In this document: piece after piece, positions 61,684-64,000 of the stretch
How the letters are laid out: every line of letters starts with the position of its first letter
Numbering within the stretch: position 1 is the first letter of the stretch
NCBI GenBank assembly: GCA_944323625.1
Contig: CALUTD010000001.1
Location: 1 to 64,000 of the forward strand
Length of the DNA stretch: 64,000 bases
Direction of reading: 5' to 3'
From: Candidatus Gastranaerophilales bacterium
GTDB lineage: Bacteria; Cyanobacteriota; Vampirovibrionia; Gastranaerophilales; Gastranaerophilaceae
Made by a program: the position numbers and the translations under genes
Notes under the pieces: generated by a model
What the model saw: only the letters and a program-made list of their open reading frames with translations
Told to the model about the DNA's origin: nothing
The model's database searches: none

Positions 61684-63569
61684 TAATCTCCGATTTTTTG
61701 TTTGTTTCGTATTTTTTCTCTTAACTGCATTTGGAACTGCATTGATTCTATATCATCATCATTCAGATTCTTATATTGAGATACAAGTTCTTTTCTTTCA
61801 CAATCTGACTGATATTGTTGAATTTTTGCTATATTCTCCAGTGCAGCGGCTTTAAAATCCTTTTCTGACAGGTTCTTAAAGCTATCAGCTATATATATTA
61901 AATCTGTAATTATTTCTTTTAACTCATTATCCTCAGCAAAATAAGTGTACAGGGTTTGTATCAAATTTTCCACATCATTATTTATCTGAAATGATAATTT
62001 GTCAATTGTTTTTTGAAGTTTATTTAAGTTTTCATCCGTAAATGTTACATTTTTTATCATTTCCAAAAGAAAACTTATATTTGTATTGCTTCCGACAGTA
62101 AAAAACATCGACAACAAATTTTTTTGTGCTTTTTCACTTATATTTGAAGTTTTTGTTACAATTAGCTTTGGTTCTTGTTTTATAAGAGTTTGCGGCATTT
62201 TACTGCGGTTAACCTCCCTAATCAATGATTTTTCATCTATATCTATTCTGTCAGATACCAACTTTATATATTCATTTTGAATGATATTGTTTGGAATTTC
62301 CTCGATTAAAGGCATGATTTTTTTTACAAGTTTTAATTTATCTGTCGGAGAAAAATCATTATTATATTCTTTTAAAACCTGTTCAAGTTCAAAATCTAAA
62401 AGCAAAGGGGCTTTTTTTATGTATTTTTTATAATTTTCAATTCCGTATTCACGTATGTATTCATCGGGGTCTTTACTGTCAAAAGGGGCAATAACCCTTA
62501 TTTCACAGGTGTATTTATCATCTGTCAGAGTAGAATATGATTGGTCAAATATTTTTAAATTCCCCAGTCCCTTAAATGCCTCTTTAATAACATCTGTACT
62601 TCTTTTTGTTGCATTAAGTCCGGCTGTATCAGTATCAAAAGCAAGATATATTTTTCTTGATTTTGAATATTTTGCAATAAGTCTTACATGATCAACAGTT
62701 AAAGCCGTTCCGCATGAAGCAACGGCATTTTTTAAACCTGCTGCCTGTGCGGAAATTACATCAAAATAACCTTCCATAATGACTACATAATCATCTTTCA
62801 TCATTATATCTTTTGCTTTATCTATGCCGTATAAAATTCTGCTTTTGTTGTATAAAATTGTATCGGGAGAATTCAAATATTTAGGATTTTGACCTGATTC
62901 AACGGCTCTTGCACCAAAAGCGATAACATTTCCTGATTCATCTCTTATCGGAATCATTATACGATTTCTGAACCTGTCAACATACTCCCCTTTTTCTGTT
63001 TTTATTATTAAACCTGCTTTCTCTAATATTGACGGCATGTATTTAGCTTTATATTTTGTTTCAAGCTCATTAAATCCCTTTAATGAAAAACCAAGCATGT
63101 ATTCATCAATAATTTCTTTTGTAATCCCCCGTTTTGCCAAATATTCTAATGCAGGCTTTGCCATAGGTGAGTTGTACAAATTATTATGATAATACTCGCA
63201 TGTTTCTTTTAAAACATCTTTAATTTGTTGCTTTTCTTCCGTATACTGTTTTGAGTTACCGCTTCCGGTTTGTGGAAGCTCAATACCGTATTTAAGCGCT
63301 AAATCCTTTATTACTTCGGGAAAAGTTTGATTATTAATTTTCATTAGAAAACTGATTGCATCTCCGCCTTCTCCGCAGCCAAAGCATTTATATATCCCTT
63401 TTTGAGGATTAACGCAGAATGAAGGAGTTTTTTCTTCATGAAACGGACAGCAGCCCCAATAATTTGCTCCTTTTTTCTTCAGAACCACACGGGCCTGAAC
63501 AATATCGAGTATATCAAGCCTTGTTCTTATTTCTTCTATAGCTTCATTATATGATTTGACAGTTGTCAT
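61683..63569 (-). CDS. dnaG: DNA primase DnaG
   Basis: 628 residues, full length. The N-terminal CHC2 zinc finger reads [18 protein letters not shown] then [17 protein letters not shown]. The core includes [16 protein letters not shown]-like spacing ([16 protein letters not shown]) and [20 protein letters not shown]. The TOPRIM part holds [18 protein letters not shown] and [16 protein letters not shown] (metal-binding Asp-x-Asp). A variable C-terminal helicase-interaction region follows. It makes RNA primers at the fork. Downstream of the dGTPase gene by three bases and coupled to rpoD, the arrangement is a macromolecular-synthesis operon. Confidence 0.96.
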   Translation of the reverse strand: MTTVKSYNEAIEEIRTRLDILDIVQARVVLKKKGANYWGCCPFHEEKTPSFCVNPQKGIYKCFGCGEGGDAISFLMKINNQTFPEVIKDLALKYGIELPQTGSGNSKQYTEEKQQIKDVLKETCEYYHNNLYNSPMAKPALEYLAKRGITKEIIDEYMLGFSLKGFNELETKYKAKYMPSILEKAGLIIKTEKGEYVDRFRNRIMIPIRDESGNVIAFGARAVESGQNPKYLNSPDTILYNKSRILYGIDKAKDIMMKDDYVVIMEGYFDVISAQAAGLKNAVASCGTALTVDHVRLIAKYSKSRKIYLAFDTDTAGLNATKRSTDVIKEAFKGLGNLKIFDQSYSTLTDDKYTCEIRVIAPFDSKDPDEYIREYGIENYKKYIKKAPLLLDFELEQVLKEYNNDFSPTDKLKLVKKIMPLIEEIPNNIIQNEYIKLVSDRIDIDEKSLIREVNRSKMPQTLIKQEPKLIVTKTSNISEKAQKNLLSMFFTVGSNTNISFLLEMIKNVTFTDENLNKLQKTIDKLSFQINNDVENLIQTLYTYFAEDNELKEIITDLIYIADSFKNLSEKDFKAAALENIAKIQQYQSDCERKELVSQYKNLNDDDIESMQFQMQLREKIRNKQKIGD

Positions 63570-63572
63570 TCT

Positions 63573-64000
63573 CTATTGCAGTCCGTTCATTCGTGCCAGT
63601 TTAAATAAAAATTCATCATTATTTTTTTGTATAAAAGGTGAAGGAAGAAAATTCTCTTCAAATTTTATTAATACATACCTGTCAGTCATGCCTGAGACAT
63701 AGTCGCAAACAGTTTGCATTATGTCTTTTTTATCTGATTTAGGATATATTTTCCTAAGTTCAAAGAAATAGTGTTCAAAAAGCCGTTTTATTACATTTTG
63801 AGCCTTATCTTCCTCTAATTTAATCGGAGAATTATTATAAACATGTTCAAACATCCACTTTCTTAAATTAATAAACTGTTTAAAACACTCATCCGACATC
63901 AATATTTTATCTTTTCCATAACTATTTTCAACAATATCATTAACGAGTTTTGTTAATCTTATTCTATTTGTTGTTGAGAAATAATCTGCGCTTTCTTTCG
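63573..64000 (-). CDS. dGTPase-family HD hydrolase, C-terminal part (runs off window)
   Basis: The frame is open from the right edge: KESADYFSTTNRIRLTKLVN leads into the rest, so the gene starts beyond 64000 and the apparent internal start near 63902 is not the real one. The end (DIMQTVCDYVSGMTDRYVLI, then FEENFLPSPF) is the conserved C-terminal signature of deoxyguanosinetriphosphate triphosphohydrolases of the dgt/HD family. The catalytic HD residues lie outside the window. It is three bases upstream of dnaG, as in many cyanobacteria-related and Gram-positive genomes. Confidence 0.88.
   Translation of the reverse strand, partial: KESADYFSTTNRIRLTKLVNDIVENSYGKDKILMSDECFKQFINLRKWMFEHVYNNSPIKLEEDKAQNVIKRLFEHYFFELRKIYPKSDKKDIMQTVCDYVSGMTDRYVLIKFEENFLPSPFIQKNNDEFLFKLARMNGLQ

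Noticed and set aside
1-64000. tRNA, rRNA or known riboswitch
   Set aside because: I looked for T-loop-like sequences and rRNA-like conserved stretches in the gaps and found none convincing; a covariance search would be needed to exclude them fully.

Overview
The window is AT-rich, gene-dense DNA from a motile bacterium with two membranes. The outer membrane is implied by a TolC-type channel, a two-partner-secretion pore (TpsB) and an S-layer-homology (SLH) protein. Other markers are flagellar basal-body genes, prepilin-like proteins, a SpoIID-type wall protein and a dgt-dnaG-rpoD replication/transcription block. My best inference is a non-photosynthetic relative of Cyanobacteria (Melainabacteria / Vampirovibrionia, for example Gastranaerophilales). 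No rRNA or other decisive phylogenetic marker is present, so this rests on gene content and protein style only.

Layout. 1-8 kb: a prepilin-like gene with a G10 tract in its leader, a rhodanese, Hsp20, a soluble paralogue of the FlhA export domain, a repeat-rich gap, and three secreted or membrane proteins of unknown function. 8-14 kb: a small family protein, a CorA channel, a pseudo-receiver protein, a TIM-barrel enzyme and a histidine kinase as a probable operon, then RicT/PSP1. 14-18 kb: a TolC gene divergent from an EmrAB-type exporter. 18-27 kb: a possible untranslated RNA, uracil-DNA glycosylase, the SLH protein, a CHASE2-GGDEF cyclase and a GH13 enzyme. 27-29 kb: 60-bp tandem repeats, a second prepilin gene with the same G10 leader, and SpoIID.

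29-40 kb is a flagellar operon on the + strand (two FlgF/G-type rod proteins, FlgB, FlgC, a lytic transglycosylase, FliE, FliF, a FliG-like protein, FliH, FlhA, FliI). It stops after fliI. fliJ, a short FliK-like gene and a FlgE-like gene resume 19 kb later on the same strand at 58.6 kb. The DNA between is mostly on the opposite strand: EngB, a TPR lipoprotein, three paralogous two-partner-secretion exoproteins, a TpsB pore facing away from them, a small secreted protein and a 1908-residue protein with papain-like active-site motifs. 60.5-64 kb holds rpoD, dnaG and the end of a dGTPase gene that runs off the window.

The most unusual points are: two distant prepilin genes that share a poly-glycine leader with a ten-G tract that is one base out of frame in both; the soluble FlhA paralogue; a 689-bp DNA block that appears identical between two of the three exoprotein genes; the giant protein with Gln/Cys and His/Asn motifs; and a dispersed hairpin repeat whose stem shows compensatory changes.
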